Shown: one piece after another, positions 1-11,159 of the stretch
How positions within the stretch are numbered: the stretch's first letter is position 1
How the letters are laid out: each line of letters starts with the position of its first letter
From: Macrobrachium rosenbergii
Lineage: Eukaryota > Arthropoda > Malacostraca > Decapoda > Palaemonidae
DNA: 64,000 nucleotides
NCBI RefSeq assembly: GCF_040412425.1
Contig: NC_089756.1
Location: 2,328,498 to 2,392,497, forward strand
Direction: 5' to 3'
Notes under the pieces: generated by a model
Told to the model about the DNA's origin: nothing
The model's input: the letters and a program-made list of their open reading frames with translations, nothing else
Database searches by the model: none
Made by a program: the position numbers and the translations under genes

Positions 1-51
1 ATCCCAGATGCACTTTCCTGTGCACCAGTCAGCTACCCCACCCCTGAGGAT

Positions 52-1330
52 ATGATTGGCTGTGCTGAGGTAACAGCACATATCAGGTCCATTATCAACG
101 CTGCAACAGCTTCCCAGGATGAAGAAGCCCCAACCATCGACGCCAGCCAGACCCTGCAGGACATGTTGATAGCAGCACAGGCCAACCCCACCTACTTTCG
201 CCTTCATGATTGCATCAGTTCCAGGTTCTCCACAAATCAGTACAACCTACACGCCTCCTTACTGCTGTACTGGAAGCTGCGAGAAGTCCTCTCTGCTAAC
301 GGCAACCTAGTGTTCTACAGGGCAAGAATACTGGTTCCTGCAGCTCTACATTGCCACACACTCGCCAGACTCCACAACAGCCACCAAGGTGTTGAGGCTA
401 CCAAACGTCGTCTCAACAAACCATCTTCTGGCCTGGGGTAGACTCAGACATTGCCAACATCATCACCGCTAGGTCCTGCGTCCCAGCCAACAGCAGGGGT
501 CTCTTGACAATGATGACCACCCATCAAGGCCCTTTGAGTTGGTATCAGAGGACTTCTTCCAGGTAGTGGGGAAGTCCTTTCTAGTGGTTGCCGACCGCCT
601 CTCCGGCTGGACTGTGGTCATCCCTTACAAGGGCGACACCACTGCCTCCTCGACCATATGGCACTTCTGCCGCTACTTCAGAGAGGTGGGTTTTGCCCTG
701 CGCCTACACACCGATGGAGGACCCCAGTTTACCAGCAAAGAATTCAGCGACTTTACAGAGCATTGGGATGTACACCACATAACCTCGTTGACACACTACC
801 CACTGTCTAATGGACATGCTGAGGCCGCCATCAAGGCTGTCAAGCACTTGATCTTCAAAACAGCGCCTACAGGAAACATCGACTGCGGGACTTTGATTGT
901 GCCTCTTCCCTGCCCAGGTACTGTATGGTCACCCTCTCCGTACGTGTGTGCCCACCCATCCTCAGTCATTCTTGGAAGACTTGCAAGAAAAGGCACACGA
1001 CTGTGACTGACGAGCTGCTGCCAGAGCTGCTCAGGTGCCGCGCAACTATGACGCCCACGCCCGCACCTTGGCCAGGGTGAATGTGCGCCAATATGTCCAC
1101 CTCCAGGACCCGACATCCCACCGGTGGGACAAAGTTGGGATCATCGTGGGTGGCGAGCGATCACGCTCGTAAGAGATCCGCCTCCCAAGTGGTCAAGTGC
1201 TACGTCGGAACCATCGCTTGCTATATACAGTGCCTGGTCCTCTTCAAGTTCCCAACTCTAATCTCCCTGTGGTCCTTAGCCCTGACATGGAAAAGTCATC
1301 ACTTCCCTCCAAAACCCTCGTAGGTCTCCA
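52..1330 (+). pseudogene. Ty3/Gypsy integrase fragment, frameshifted
   Basis: This is the integrase end of a Gypsy pol polyprotein, the enzyme that inserts element cDNA into chromosomes. The first open segment (52-441) ends in an HHCC-like zinc-binding region, with HCHTLARLHNSHQG visible. The second (539-1006) holds the catalytic core: VVADRLSGW gives the first Asp, LHTDGGPQFTS the second and NGHAEAAIK the Glu. After about 1080 an integrase C-terminal motif resembling VxLQDPTSxRWDKVG can be read in another frame. At least two frameshifts separate these parts, so no functional protein is expected. The D,D,E residues are themselves retained. It is not the same family as the Gypsy element at 1978-7010. 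Confidence 0.8.
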
Positions 1331-1465
1331 AGATTAAACCAGGCTACTTGCTTTGTACATTCATACTTGATATATTTACTGTATGTTATTTTGCTTTGCA
1401 CACTATTACACGATAGTTCACTGTATGTAACTTGCTTAGTACGTTCAAGATACCTCTCTGAACGC

Positions 1466-1481
1466 AAAAGGGGGAGAGAGG
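1466..1481 (+). other. Polypurine tract of Gypsy-2
   Basis: A run of A and G only (AAAAGGGGGAGAGAGG) directly precedes the TGTGG start of the LTR. Plus-strand cDNA synthesis of LTR elements is primed from such a tract. Confidence 0.75.
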
Positions 1482-1793
1482 TGTGGATTACTGTATATAT
1501 TACTGCACGTATATGCATTCTACGTATTTCATAAATATTGTCTGTTGCAAAAGCATGGGCACAAGTCACCATGTCTGCGCTCTGCACATCCGCATAATAA
1601 ATATTCCCGCTCCTCTTGGCACGAATTGCACACCTTGCAGAGCCTCTCTGTATATAGGCTACCTGTTTGCTGTATGGAATAAAGCAACCTATGACTCCGG
1701 ATATTATCTCTCCATTCCTGCAATCTTTTGTCTTCTCCTACAAGACATCATCGCACATCACCATAAACAGTGCTGCGTCTCCACAACTTAACA
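1482..1793 (+). repeat. 3' LTR of Gypsy-2
   Basis: This is about 312 bp, beginning TGTGGATTACTG just after the purine tract and ending ...CTTAACA just before sequence shared with the BEL LTR. An AATAAA signal lies near 1678, as expected for the polyadenylation region of an LTR. The partner LTR is outside the window, so the boundaries are judged only from the TG...CA ends and the homology break. Confidence 0.65.
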
Positions 1794-1977
1794 CAATCTA
1801 CGTTACTCACAACAGTTAAATTTCAACGTGAAATCACCAAAATCTTAGGACGTTTCAGGAAAATTTCTGGACATGAGTGGGATATGTTAAAACTCACTAA
1901 AAATGGGTAAAATCACAAAGACTTACTTTGTAATAGGCACGGAACAACTTTTCTACGATCACAAAGGGGTTAAGACG
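1794..1977 (-). repeat. BEL/Pao 3' LTR, left fragment
   Basis: This matches 15985-16170 base for base apart from scattered substitutions and a short extra stretch around 1872-1920. It is cut on the left by Gypsy-2 and on the right by Gypsy-1. Confidence 0.7.
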
Positions 1978-2402
1978 TGTAAAGTCACCACATTGGCGCC
2001 GGCGTAGTGTTTCGGCGGCGCCATTAATTAAGTCTCCGCTGAGCATGTTTTCTTTGGTGACTTCCCATTTTCTTCAAACTCAATTAGTCACGCCTAAAAC
2101 GTGCCAGGTCACGCATTTTTAACCATTTTTACTTTATGCGTATTTATACAAATGTCACACATTGTGTATCACATGTTTCTTCATTCACAGGCATCAAGAC
2201 TGTATCCATATTGTAGTTCTGTATGTTTTTGTGTTGTAATTTATACTCGTTCACTGCATATTATTGTTTATTGTTTCGACCTCAGGTCACAGTCAATTCC
2301 ATTGTCTCTCGCGGGCCGGCATCAGTCGGCCGCTATATAAACTGCCTGGATCTGTAATAAAGTAGCAGTAACTTTTACCTGCTCGTTTCTTGACACCTTA
2401 CA
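1978..2402 (+). repeat. 5' LTR of Gypsy-1
   Basis: This 425-bp repeat of 6580-7010 has TATATAA at 2334-2340 and AATAAA at 2356-2361, which would serve as promoter and polyadenylation signal. It differs from the 3' LTR by a few substitutions, a 4-5 bp indel near 2261 and one T. Confidence 0.9.
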
Positions 2403-2420
2403 GTGGTGACCCCCGGAGTA
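2403..2420 (+). other. Primer binding site candidate of Gypsy-1
   Basis: The first bases after the 5' LTR, GTGGTGACCCCCGGAG, contain TGG one base in, as expected for complementarity to the CCA end of a tRNA. The particular tRNA cannot be assigned from sight. Confidence 0.6.
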
Positions 2421-2639
2421 TCCCGGAGCCATTAACGGACCGACACGGCGACCTAGTCTTGGCTCCAGGATTTCTCCAAAACGCTCTTAGCGGCCTAAAC
2501 ACGGCGCTGTAACCAGCGTTTGAGCGTGCTGACTCTCGTCGGCGCACCCCACCAGCGCCACTAGCGGAACCACACGGCGCACGTAAAGTGCGCACTGACG
2601 CCGAATACCCCACTCCAGTAAGGGGTCAAAGGAGCGAGC

Positions 2640-3536
2640 ATGGACGCGGATATCCCCTCCTTCATGCAGTTAAACGCAGACCCCGCGGACTCGGAGGTTT
2701 ACCTACCTCCCATCACACCAGCGCCCCGAACACACGACGGCCGGGCAACACAATCGCGGGCCGCCCTCACCGTAAAACTGCCGCCGTTTATGCAGGGGAA
2801 CCCATCGATGTGGCTGCGCAGGGTGGAAAGCCACTTCAGAATCGCGGACCTGACGGACGAAATCCTACAGGCCGACACAGTGCTCAACGCCCTTCCGGAG
2901 GACATGTATAGAAAACTCATCTCGCGAGTACCCGAAACACACACCCTCACATACAGCACCACAAAAAAGTTCCTCCTCGAAGCTTGCTCCCTGCCCATCG
3001 CCGAGCGGGCCGCCCGTGCTATCGACCTTGCCATAAACCCACGCCACGACCTCAATTCAAGAGACGCTTGGAGCATGGTCGTGGATCTCCTGTCACTACC
3101 AGACTTGAGTAGCACAAAGAAGCGGCAGGAGATAAGCTTCGCACGGGAAATCTACCTTCACCAACTCCTCCCGGAGGTATGCAACCAGATCGCTCACCCC
3201 TACACCATGCCTATCGAGGACCTCATAGAGACGGCGCAACATCTCACAGACTCCGTCAAGGCTTCACAGCGGCTAAAACCGGCCACACAGCCGGTCAGCT
3301 CCGTCCAGCCTGAAGAGGACATAGAGCAGCCCGTCAACGCCATCGCCAACAGACGTCCACCGAACCACAGCAGATGGAAGTCCCCGGGCTTCTGTCGCTA
3401 CCACAAGTGGTTCGGAAAGGACGCCCGTAACTGCCTGCCGCCCTGCTCGTTCGCTTGTTCAAAAAACGGGGGTGGTGGCGGCCAGCAGGACAGGCCGCCA
3501 TGGCAGCCGAAGAACCCAGGGCCTCAAAAACAGTAG
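2640..3536 (+). CDS. Gag polyprotein of Gypsy-1
   Basis: This intact 298-residue frame starts about 240 bp after the primer binding site. It begins with a disordered acidic/proline segment. A capsid-like region follows, with LPPFMQGNPSMWLRRVESHF near residue 42 and a helical body to about residue 220. A Cys-His-Cys-Cys zinc-binding motif (CRYHKWFGKDARNC, about residues 251-264) lies near the end, followed by a Gly/Gln/Pro tail. Gag would form the particle that packages element RNA in the cytoplasm. It overlaps pol by about 80 bases in the -1 frame, with a frameshift signal in the overlap. It has no internal stop, unlike pol. Confidence 0.88.
   Translation: MDADIPSFMQLNADPADSEVYLPPITPAPRTHDGRATQSRAALTVKLPPFMQGNPSMWLRRVESHFRIADLTDEILQADTVLNALPEDMYRKLISRVPETHTLTYSTTKKFLLEACSLPIAERAARAIDLAINPRHDLNSRDAWSMVVDLLSLPDLSSTKKRQEISFAREIYLHQLLPEVCNQIAHPYTMPIEDLIETAQHLTDSVKASQRLKPATQPVSSVQPEEDIEQPVNAIANRRPPNHSRWKSPGFCRYHKWFGKDARNCLPPCSFACSKNGGGGGQQDRPPWQPKNPGPQKQ
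3461..3500 (+). promoter_or_regulatory. -1 ribosomal frameshift signal joining gag to pol
   Basis: The slippery heptamer A AAA AAC is at 3461-3467 and is in the correct phase, since gag reads AAA AAC as Lys-Asn. After an 8-base spacer, TGGCGGCC (3476-3483) and GGCCGCCA (3493-3500) form a perfect 8-bp GC stem around a 9-base loop. A one-base backward slip puts ribosomes into the pol frame, where the protease motif follows. Heptamer, spacing and stem all match the known -1 frameshift design. Activity is inferred. Confidence 0.75.
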
Positions 3537-6500
3537 GTTTTTACATCCGCGACACCGTCTCCGGCAGGATGATGCTGGTCGACACAGGGGCCTTTAAATC
3601 GGTCTTCCCAGCATCCAGAGAGGACCGCAACCAGACACCAGACCCGGCCGCTTTCCTGACGGCCGCCAACGGAACCCCCATCCTCTCCTACGGCACCAGG
3701 CCCCTGTCGATCTCCATCCTTGGCCAGAGTTACTCCTGGGACTTCATCGTCACGGACGTAGGAACCCCACTCATGGGGGCCGATTTTCTGGCGCACTTCG
3801 GTCTGCTAGTCGACGTGAGGCGCAAGCGCCTCCTCGATACCGACTTCTGCCGGTCTCTCCCGTTAACAGTGGGACCCAGACCCACCATCAGCGCCGTCGC
3901 CCCCCACCAGTATGCACACCTACTGTCGGAATTCCCTGAGGTATTTAAGCCCGAGCCGCCAAGTCCCGGGGCCCCAGCCAAGCACGGCATATACCACCAT
4001 ATAACGACTAAAGGGCCCCCGACACATGCGAAGTTCCGCAGGCTTCCCCCTCAGCGCCTTCAGGAGGCGAAAAAAGCATTCGCGGGGATGCAGAAACCGG
4101 ACGGCTCCTGGAGACCCTGCGGTGACTACAGGCGGCTCAACATCGCAACAGAGCCCGACCACTACCCTCTACCCAACATGCAGGACCTCATGGCCTCCTT
4201 TCACGAGGCCAAAATATTCACTAAATTGGACCTTCTTAAATCTTATTTCCAGGTACCTGTTACGCCAGAGGACATACCAAAGACAGCCATCATCATGCCC
4301 TTCGGGTCCTATGTGTTCGCCTTCTCCACCTTCGGGCTGAGGAACGCCGGGGCCACCTTCCAGCGGCTCATGGACAGCATCCTGGGGGACCTAAAGTTCT
4401 GCGTCTGCTACGTCGACGACATTCTCATATTTTCCAGGTCTCACAGCGAACACCAGAGACACATCAGGGCAGTCCTCCAGCGCCTCTAAGAGAACGGCCT
4501 CGTCGTCCGCTTTGACAAGTGTACCTTCGGCGTCCAGAAAGCAGAATTCCTGGGTCACGAGGTGTCTCCGACAGGCGTCCGCCCTCTTACATCGAAAGTA
4601 GCAGCCGTAGCCAGGTTCCCGTCACCCACCTCCATCAAGGCCGTCCAGGAGTTCCTTGGGATGGTAAACTTCTACAGGCGGTTCATTCCCGGGATCGCGC
4701 ACACCACGGCCCCCCTGACGGAAGTCCTAAAAGGCCAACCGAAGTCCCTGTCTTGGGGACCCAGCCAGCAGCAGGCCTTATCCCTGATGAAGGCCGCCCT
4801 CGCCAAGGCAACCGCCTTGGCACACCAGGATCCCAAGGCCCCCCTCCAGCTGACGACAGACGCCAGTAACGTCGCCTGCGGTGCTGTTCTGGAGCAAATC
4901 ATCAACGGTGCCCCCCAGCCCATCGCCTTCTTCAGCAAGAAGTTCAATCCCGCAGAGACCCGCTACAGCACCTTCGACAGGGAACTCTGCGCGATGTTCC
5001 GCGCAGTTCGGCACTTCAAGTTCCTCCTGGAGGGGACGCCCTTCACAATCTTCACAGACCATCAGCCACTGGTTCACGCTTTCACGAAGCAGGGGGATGC
5101 ATGGTCTTCCAGACAGCAGCGCCACCTCTCAGCCATAGCCGAATTTACCTGTTCCGTCAGGTACCTCCCCGGCAAGAAAAATCCCGTAGCAGACGCCCTC
5201 TCCAGAGTCGAGTTGAATGCAGTGCAGCTTGGTGTAGATTACCAGGACCTTGCCAGAGAACAGGCCGCTGACCCAGAAACCCCAGCATACCGCACCGCCA
5301 TCACGTCCCTCAAGTGGCGGGACGTGACCCTCGCCCCCGAAGGCCCCAGCCTGCTCTGCGACATCAGCACAGGTCAGCCCCGCCCTTTGGTTCCAGCCTC
5401 ACGCCGCCGCCAGGTATTCGACATAATTCACGGCCTCTCACACCCCTCCGGCAGGACCACGGCCAAACTACTTTCAAAAAGTTCGTCTGGCACGGGTGCA
5501 AAGGACGCCACGGCCTGGGCAAAAGCAGTGCCTGCAGTGCCAGACCAGTAAGGTGGGTCGTCACATGCAGTCGGGGTAGGCGAGTTCCCACAGCCAGGGC
5601 GCCGCCGCCACATCCACATCGACGTCGTCGGGCCCCTTCCCCATCAGGCGGATCCAGATACCTCCTGACGGTGGTAGACCGTTCGACGAGGTGGCCCGGC
5701 CACACCCATGCAAGAAGCCACCGCCAGCGCATGCGCCGAGGCCCTGCTCTCCAGTTGGGTTAGCCGCCGGCGCCCCGGACCACATCACAACCAACAGGGG
5801 CCCCGCCTTCCTCTCCGAGTTGTGGTCTGCCCTGGCTCAACTGCTGGGAACCACGCACCACACCACCACTGCATACAACCCAGCGGCCAACGGCCTGGTC
5901 GAACGGTTCCACAGGTCCCTAAAGTCATCCCTCATGGCCCGCTGCACCGCCGAGGACTGGAAACATCAGCTGCCGTGGGTCCTCCTCGGGTTGAGAACCG
6001 CCCCCAGAGCCGACAGCACCCCATCTGCAGCCGAACAAACCTATGGGGAACCCCTCGTGGTGCCGGGAGAACTCGTGACGGATGAACGCCACTCCCCATC
6101 ACTGCAGAGGCTCCGCGACGTGGCCGGCAAGTTCGCCCCTTGCAGGCGCTCATACATCGACAAAGCAACCACCTTCATGCCGCCACAGCTGTCATCCGCC
6201 ACCCACGTCTTCGTCAGAGTCGATGCCGTCCGTCCACCACTAACCAAGCCCTACAGGGGACCCTTCCGCGTGCTGGAACGAAACAGCAAGGCGTTCCAGC
6301 TGGCACTCCCCGGCAAGGACGACTGGGTTTCAATAGACCGCTTAAAGCCCGCCTTTCTGTCGGAGAGTCCCGACAGCGACGCAGCACCCCTTCCGCCCAA
6401 CCGCACACCAGCACGCCCTCACCCCCGCAAGCGCGGCCGCCCCAGGAAGGGACCGCCCAACCAGCAGACTCACAGGCGGGAAGCCCCTCCGTTATCTTCA

Positions 6501-6545
6501 AGAAGCCGCGGCACCCTTCAGCGTCCCAGCAGATACAGGGATTAG
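3467..6545 (+). pseudogene. Pol polyprotein of Gypsy-1 (protease, RT, RNase H, integrase), disrupted
   Basis: Domains in order are aspartic protease (LVDTGAFKSVFPA near 3580), reverse transcriptase (CYVDDILIF near 4410), RNase H (LTTDASNVACGAVL near 4855, FTDHQPLVHAF near 5055) and integrase. A single in-frame TAA at 4487-4489 interrupts the RT thumb, and the same frame then continues to 5551. Between about 5470 and 5770 several one-base frameshifts and a stop break the integrase start, although VVDRSTRWPG and NGLVERFHRSLK remain. The second integrase aspartate appears as Asn (ITTNRGPAFLSELW). The nearly identical LTRs mean these lesions are recent or arose at reverse transcription. The element is not autonomous. 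Confidence 0.88.
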
Positions 6546-6565
6546 TCAGACGCGTCCCTCGTCTT

Positions 6566-6575
6566 GGGGGGGGAG
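6566..6575 (+). other. Polypurine tract of Gypsy-1
   Basis: A run of eight G then AG lies just upstream of the 3' LTR start at 6580. Confidence 0.75.
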
Positions 6576-6579
6576 TATT

Positions 6580-7010
6580 TGTAAAGTCACCACATTGGCG
6601 CCGGCGTAGTGTTTCGGCGGCGCCATTAATTAAGTTTCCGCTGAGCATGTTTTCTTTGGTGACTTCCCATTTTCTTCAAACTCAATTAGTCACTCCTAAA
6701 ACGTGCCAGGTCACGCATTTTTAACCATTTTTACTTTATGCGTATTTATACAAATGTCACACATTGTGTATCACATGTTTCTTCATTCACAGGCATCAAG
6801 ACTGTATCCATATTGTAGTTCTGTATGTTTTTGTGTTGTAATTTATACTCGTTCACTGCATAGCCTATTATTGTTTATTGTTTCGACCTCAGGTCACAGT
6901 CAATTCCATTGTCTCTCGCGGGCCGGCGTCAGTCGGCCGCTATATAAACTGCCTGGATCTGTAATAAAGTAGCAGTAACTTTTACCTGCTCGTTTCTTTG
7001 ACACCTTACA
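6580..7010 (+). repeat. 3' LTR of Gypsy-1
   Basis: This is 431 bp and almost identical to 1978-2402. It has TATATAA at 6941-6947 and AATAAA at 6963-6968. The LTR ends at CCTTACA, and BEL LTR sequence resumes at 7011. Confidence 0.9.
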
Positions 7011-7503
7011 CATGTTCCACGTCTCGATGGAACAGATTGCAATATATTAACTGAAATACTAAATAGACCGGACTTAGCCACGGATCACAATCAGCTTCCT
7101 ATGAAGCTTTTACCCTACTTGTGCACTCTGAGTTGTTGGAGAGGAGTGACGCGTGTGGCATCATCTGGCATATTTATAGGGCCCACTTGAGGTTTCGTTC
7201 TCAAACATTCGAATATTTGCAACTGCAAAAACCATTATTCCATCGGAATTGCGATCGTAGAAGTTGTCCTCAATTATCAGTGCAGCCATCAGCGCACATT
7301 ACAGGATTTTACAACATCACAGGAAAATATATGACATCACCAAAAGTCAAATCAAAACTTCACATTCTGCCACATCACTCTCTTGTCGATATGTACATCG
7401 TACGTTCGATTGCACATAAGAGACGCCATATTTAATGACAATTTAAAATGACTAGATGGAAGTTTTATGATGGCAAAAATCCAGCTGTAAATCTTTGTCG
7501 ACA
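7011..7503 (-). repeat. BEL/Pao 3' LTR, right fragment
   Basis: This is collinear with 16170-16669 until the shared end TGTCGACA. Homology stops there, with BEL interior following on the left copy and unrelated flank on the right copy. Confidence 0.7.
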
Positions 7504-7869
7504 TTCTCCCAACCAGATGAGTCTGACGACAAGGCAGAAAAACAAAACAATGAGGGCTGAAGTGGTTAATGTTCCACTTTGACTTACGGCCCAGATGCAA
7601 ATTTGGAGGGCTCACAAAATTGCATATGGCTCGCGACACAAGTAAATGCATATGACACTTTATGAGTCTTGCAATTCAACACAACATTGCAGAAATCAGT
7701 CAAAAAATGAAGCACACACAACTAAATTTTGGTGCTCCTTTTAACTCGGTAGCACGCAATTGTATTTACTTAATCTATCACTAGGTTCTCTTGACTTTCT
7801 CACAGCTCCATAGCACGTTCCTCCTAGGAACATTGTTCACGGACAACACAAATACTAGAGTTTACCCTC

Positions 7870-8475
7870 TCATTTCAGATTTCTCATTTTCTCACTTTGA
7901 GCGAGAGTTGTTTTCCTTTTGGGTCTAGCCCCAACTATGTTAAATTCCACTGGATTCTGTCTTTCGCTAAGGTCGTCACCCAGTGTCTCTGATTCATTAT
8001 CTAGTTCATGATTATCGGTTACAGTTTCACTAAAATTGTTGTTAGTTACACGTTCAGCACTTACAAGTTCATTCTTGTCATTCACTTCATATGACACATC
8101 ACTGCTACAGTCTGAGTGTCGGTCGTTCACTTCTAACATAACGATATGTTCTGTTGGGACGAGACATTCATCGCCCTCACACAAGACTTTTGCCAAACTT
8201 ACGACATCATCTCCTCCGGGGTACAGTTCTACAACTTTACCCAGAGGCCAAAACTTGCGATGTCGATCAGTCTTTTTTTTTTCCAAATTGACATCACGCA
8301 ACGTAGAAGGGTCGGCGTTCCAGAGCTGAACTCATGACATTGGCGTAGAATCTACTGATACTCGGTACTCCAACGTTACCTAAAGGCACATAGAGCGTCT
8401 ACCAATTTGAATTACAGTATTCTGCGCTAATCTTCTTGGTCGTGAAGGTATTAACATACTTTTGTTTGGTCTGCA
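7870..8475 (-). pseudogene. BEL/Pao pol C-terminus (DUF5641-like)
   Basis: The minus-strand frame from 8301 reads RKFWPLGKVVELYPGGDD followed by LAKVL and PTEHIVMLEV. This is the typical signature of the domain that ends BEL/Pao pol polyproteins. An acidic, low-complexity tail ends in ARPKRKTTL. The segment is the last coding part before the minus-strand 3' LTR, as in intact BEL elements. The frame is interrupted upstream at 8484 by a non-autonomous hAT insertion. The element's integrase continues beyond that insertion at 9550-10540. Confidence 0.8.
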
Positions 8476-8483
8476 GCTGGCAG

Positions 8484-9541
8484 CAGAGGCGTCGTGAGAG
8501 GGGGGCGGGGGAGGGGGGGACATATGTCCCCGGGCGCAGCATTAAGGGTGCGCCAAATTAAAGTTGGGAAGACATCTATTTTGGGGGAAATGGAGGTGAT
8601 GAAACCAATAACTTAGAATCTTTAAGTTTTTACGAGTTTTCAGTACATATTCTATATTTAATGAAGATTGACTTCCTTTAATGTTCATTATATATAAATG
8701 TAATCATAATGTGTTAATTACTATACCATCAAATTTTATTACGTACTAATACTGTAAAATAAGTGGTTCAGTGACTGTGAGTCAGTGCAGATATTGGATA
8801 GGTACCCCCCTTTTCTTTGTTTAGGTTTTCTTTTATCAATATCTGGCTATCTTTACATTTTTGTACCTTTATACCGTTTTATTTCCTTGCATATGGTTGA
8901 TCCTAAGCAACTATCACTTTAATCTTTTTTTTTTCATTATTTTGACACGTTAAAATTAAAGAAAAGTAAGGTTTATAGTTAGTGAACTAATTCATCTTTG
9001 TTCTTATCAGTTTTCTTTTCAGGCATTATAACTATTCAGTCTTTACCACAAAATCTTTTTTTTTTCTAGTATTAACTTCTATGCTGGCAACAAATTGTAC
9101 ATTTTCATTATTTTCTTAGCCCCTGTATTCCCGAATGTTTAACTCCTTTTTTAGTCAAATTTATTTAATTTGCCATTTGTCTTTGGTTATTAAGAGTTAC
9201 TAGTTACTGTGATGCTTTACTATAATCTATATTTTAGTAATCTTATTAACATTTTGGAATTTATTTATGAGGGCTAATTATTAATTAATTACAGTATATC
9301 TTTTATATGTAAAATAATCTATTTCAGTTTGCAAATTCGGTTTGTGTTCTATCATTCCAGAATATTATTATGCAAATTAGAATGTTTTGTTTTCAACACA
9401 ATATATCTAAAATAATGAAGGCAAACATTTCCTGCCAAGATTAGCACACTCAAATAAAAATAGTCCTCCCTCCCCCCCGCCCTTTGGGGGCGCCATAAAA
9501 CACTTTGCCCCCGGGCGCCAGCAACCTTCACGACGCCACTG
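8484..9541. mobile_element. Non-autonomous hAT-type DNA transposon, 1058 bp
   Basis: Imperfect terminal inverted repeats start CAGAGGCGTCGTGA on the left and CAGTGGCGTCGTGA on the right, read inward. GC-rich GGGGGCG/CCCGGGCGC stretches lie just inside. The element is flanked by a perfect 8-bp target duplication GCTGGCAG (8476-8483 and 9542-9549). The interior is AT-rich with no transposase frame. Terminal sequence and 8-bp duplication place it in hAT. It sits inside BEL/Pao pol. Confidence 0.88.
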
Positions 9542-9549
9542 GCTGGCAG

Positions 9550-10540
9550 CAAATGAATGGTTCTACCTCGTAGAAGATGTGATGGACTGGGGACTTCATC
9601 CTCGCAGACATCACTGCAGTACGTAAGAGGATGGTTGTTGATTACACACTGCTTCTTTAACGAGCGTCCTTGCTTGTTCCTCCGTGAACAAGGTTCTGTT
9701 GAGTCAGACTGCCAGGGCACGTTTCATTACCCCGATGAGTCTTCCGAACATTTCACCTTTCCCAACATGGTGTTTGGAAGTTCCAACGAATTCCTTCCTG
9801 ATTCAAAAACGTCTAGGTTGCTTCTTCTTTGCAAAGGTTAGCCAACAAGGTACTTGTCGACTTAAACGTGCCGTGATTGTCATAGTAGATCTCTGCCGGT
9901 GCACCATGACAGGCAGCAAATCTGCGTAGGCACAGGATGAAGATGTCAGTACTCAGGTTAGTTACCAGATCCAGGTACACTGCACGAGCTGAGACATATA
10001 ATTAGAAGGATGTACGCATGACCCTTCTGTAGACTGATTGGGCCTGTGCGGTCAAGTCCTGCTTAGTGAAACGGTATCGTCAGAGTCACGCAAGGGCTTG
10101 GTAGCTGAGGTTGAGGAGGTCGTGACAATGGAGCTCTGAGCATCATTTTACACGCTAGACATCTACTAACTACCATCTTTGCTAACACTATCACTGAGGG
10201 TGTCCAACACTCTTGCCTGAAAATCGAGGTAAGTATATTGACTCCACAGTGAAGGTTGGTGTTATGAACGTGTTCAAGATACAACAATTTTTCCACTAGG
10301 GGCAACAAAATTAAATCATTCTTGGTGGTACCTGCATGTGTTAATCTTTACCTTGAATATATTGCGTTGTTAATTAGGATTAAGTTCAACTGTCTGGCAA
10401 AGTTAACAATGTCATGAGAAGCTTCTCCACCCTTTTCTAAATATCTACACAAAGTGGGCCAATGATGGCGTTGTTCAATATAGGCTGACTTAATCAGTGG
10501 GTTATTTCTAATTCTCACGAATTTACAAACATGTTTCATG
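9550..10540 (-). pseudogene. BEL/Pao integrase region, degraded
   Basis: On the minus strand 10308-10063 carries an H2C2 zinc-binding integrase N-terminus. His residues are in EHVHNTNLHCGVN, IFRQECWTPS follows, and two Cys are in SRCLACKMM. Lower coordinates hold broken pieces of the catalytic core in several frames. Upstream (10539-10348) is a BEL-like connector segment that includes EKGGEASHDIVNFARQL. Many stops and frameshifts rule out function. The upstream RT and gag are missing, because the large hAT begins at 10657. Confidence 0.7.
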
Positions 10541-11159
10541 ATATCACAAAAGGAGCTATATTTGGAAATACTCTACCAAAAGTAAAGTAATGGAGTAGGT
10601 GTGCTAGCTGTAGTTCTTGCAATTCTCTTATTGCGGACATGATAGTAGACGAAGATTAGGGTTGCCAACCGTCCTTTATTTCAAAGGACAGCCCTTTAAT
10701 TTAGGTATTCAGTCCTTGTCCTTTTTTGCATTTAGAAAGGACGCCAAATGTCCTTTATTTCTATCATATTACCACTGTCAACAAAATTGATGATAACGTG
10801 ATGTGCAGAATTGGGCTTAAACTTGACAATGGTAGTGGTAGTTTGTAAAGCGCTAGTACAGTACTGTAGCCTACGCGCTACATACTCGTTCTGTCAGTTT
10901 GTGCGCGGTCGCCGCTGTTTCAGTCACTTTCAGAGTTTCAGTTGCCTTTTCAACGTTGTGAGGTGCAAAGGTATTTACTTTCGTTGTCATTATGTCTAAT
11001 GTATGTGGAGGTTAATTCATCTCATTTTTCTTTCATAAAATTGTCAGCTCCTTGTGAAATTAATGCGCATTGTATCTTAAAAAATATAAGTAAGGATAAG
11101 AAAACACTAAAAAATTTAGAAAAGCTTCTAGAATGTGGTTATGTGAAGTACCGGCTATA

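Larger units (their letters stand above)
1..1793 (+). mobile_element. 3' part of a degraded Ty3/Gypsy LTR retrotransposon (Gypsy-2)
   Basis: The window opens inside this element. What is present is the integrase end of pol, a short 3' untranslated stretch, a purine tract and one LTR. Immediately after its LTR, at about 1794, sequence begins that is homologous to the BEL/Pao LTR at 15.98-16.17 kb. This element therefore appears to have inserted into that LTR. The 5' part lies outside the window, so its target duplication cannot be checked. Confidence 0.8.
1978..7010 (+). mobile_element. Nearly full-length young Ty3/Gypsy retrotransposon (Gypsy-1)
   Basis: This 5.03-kb element has two LTRs starting TGTAAAGTCACC and ending CCTTACA. 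The LTRs differ by only about five small changes, which indicates recent insertion. Gag, protease, RT, RNase H and integrase follow in Ty3/Gypsy order, and no envelope gene is seen. The gag zinc finger (CRYHKWFGKDARNC) has the Cys-His-Cys-Cys form known from CsRn1-like elements, so that clade is a reasonable guess. The flanks rejoin to match the undisturbed BEL LTR copy. The target duplication is not clean. ACGTG on the left and ACATG on the right could be a 5-bp duplication overlapping the LTR ends. Confidence 0.9.

Noticed and set aside
1971..7015. A clear target-site duplication for Gypsy-1
   Set aside because: The outer bases GACG and CATG do not match. Only an overlapping ACGTG/ACATG reading is possible, so it is left open.
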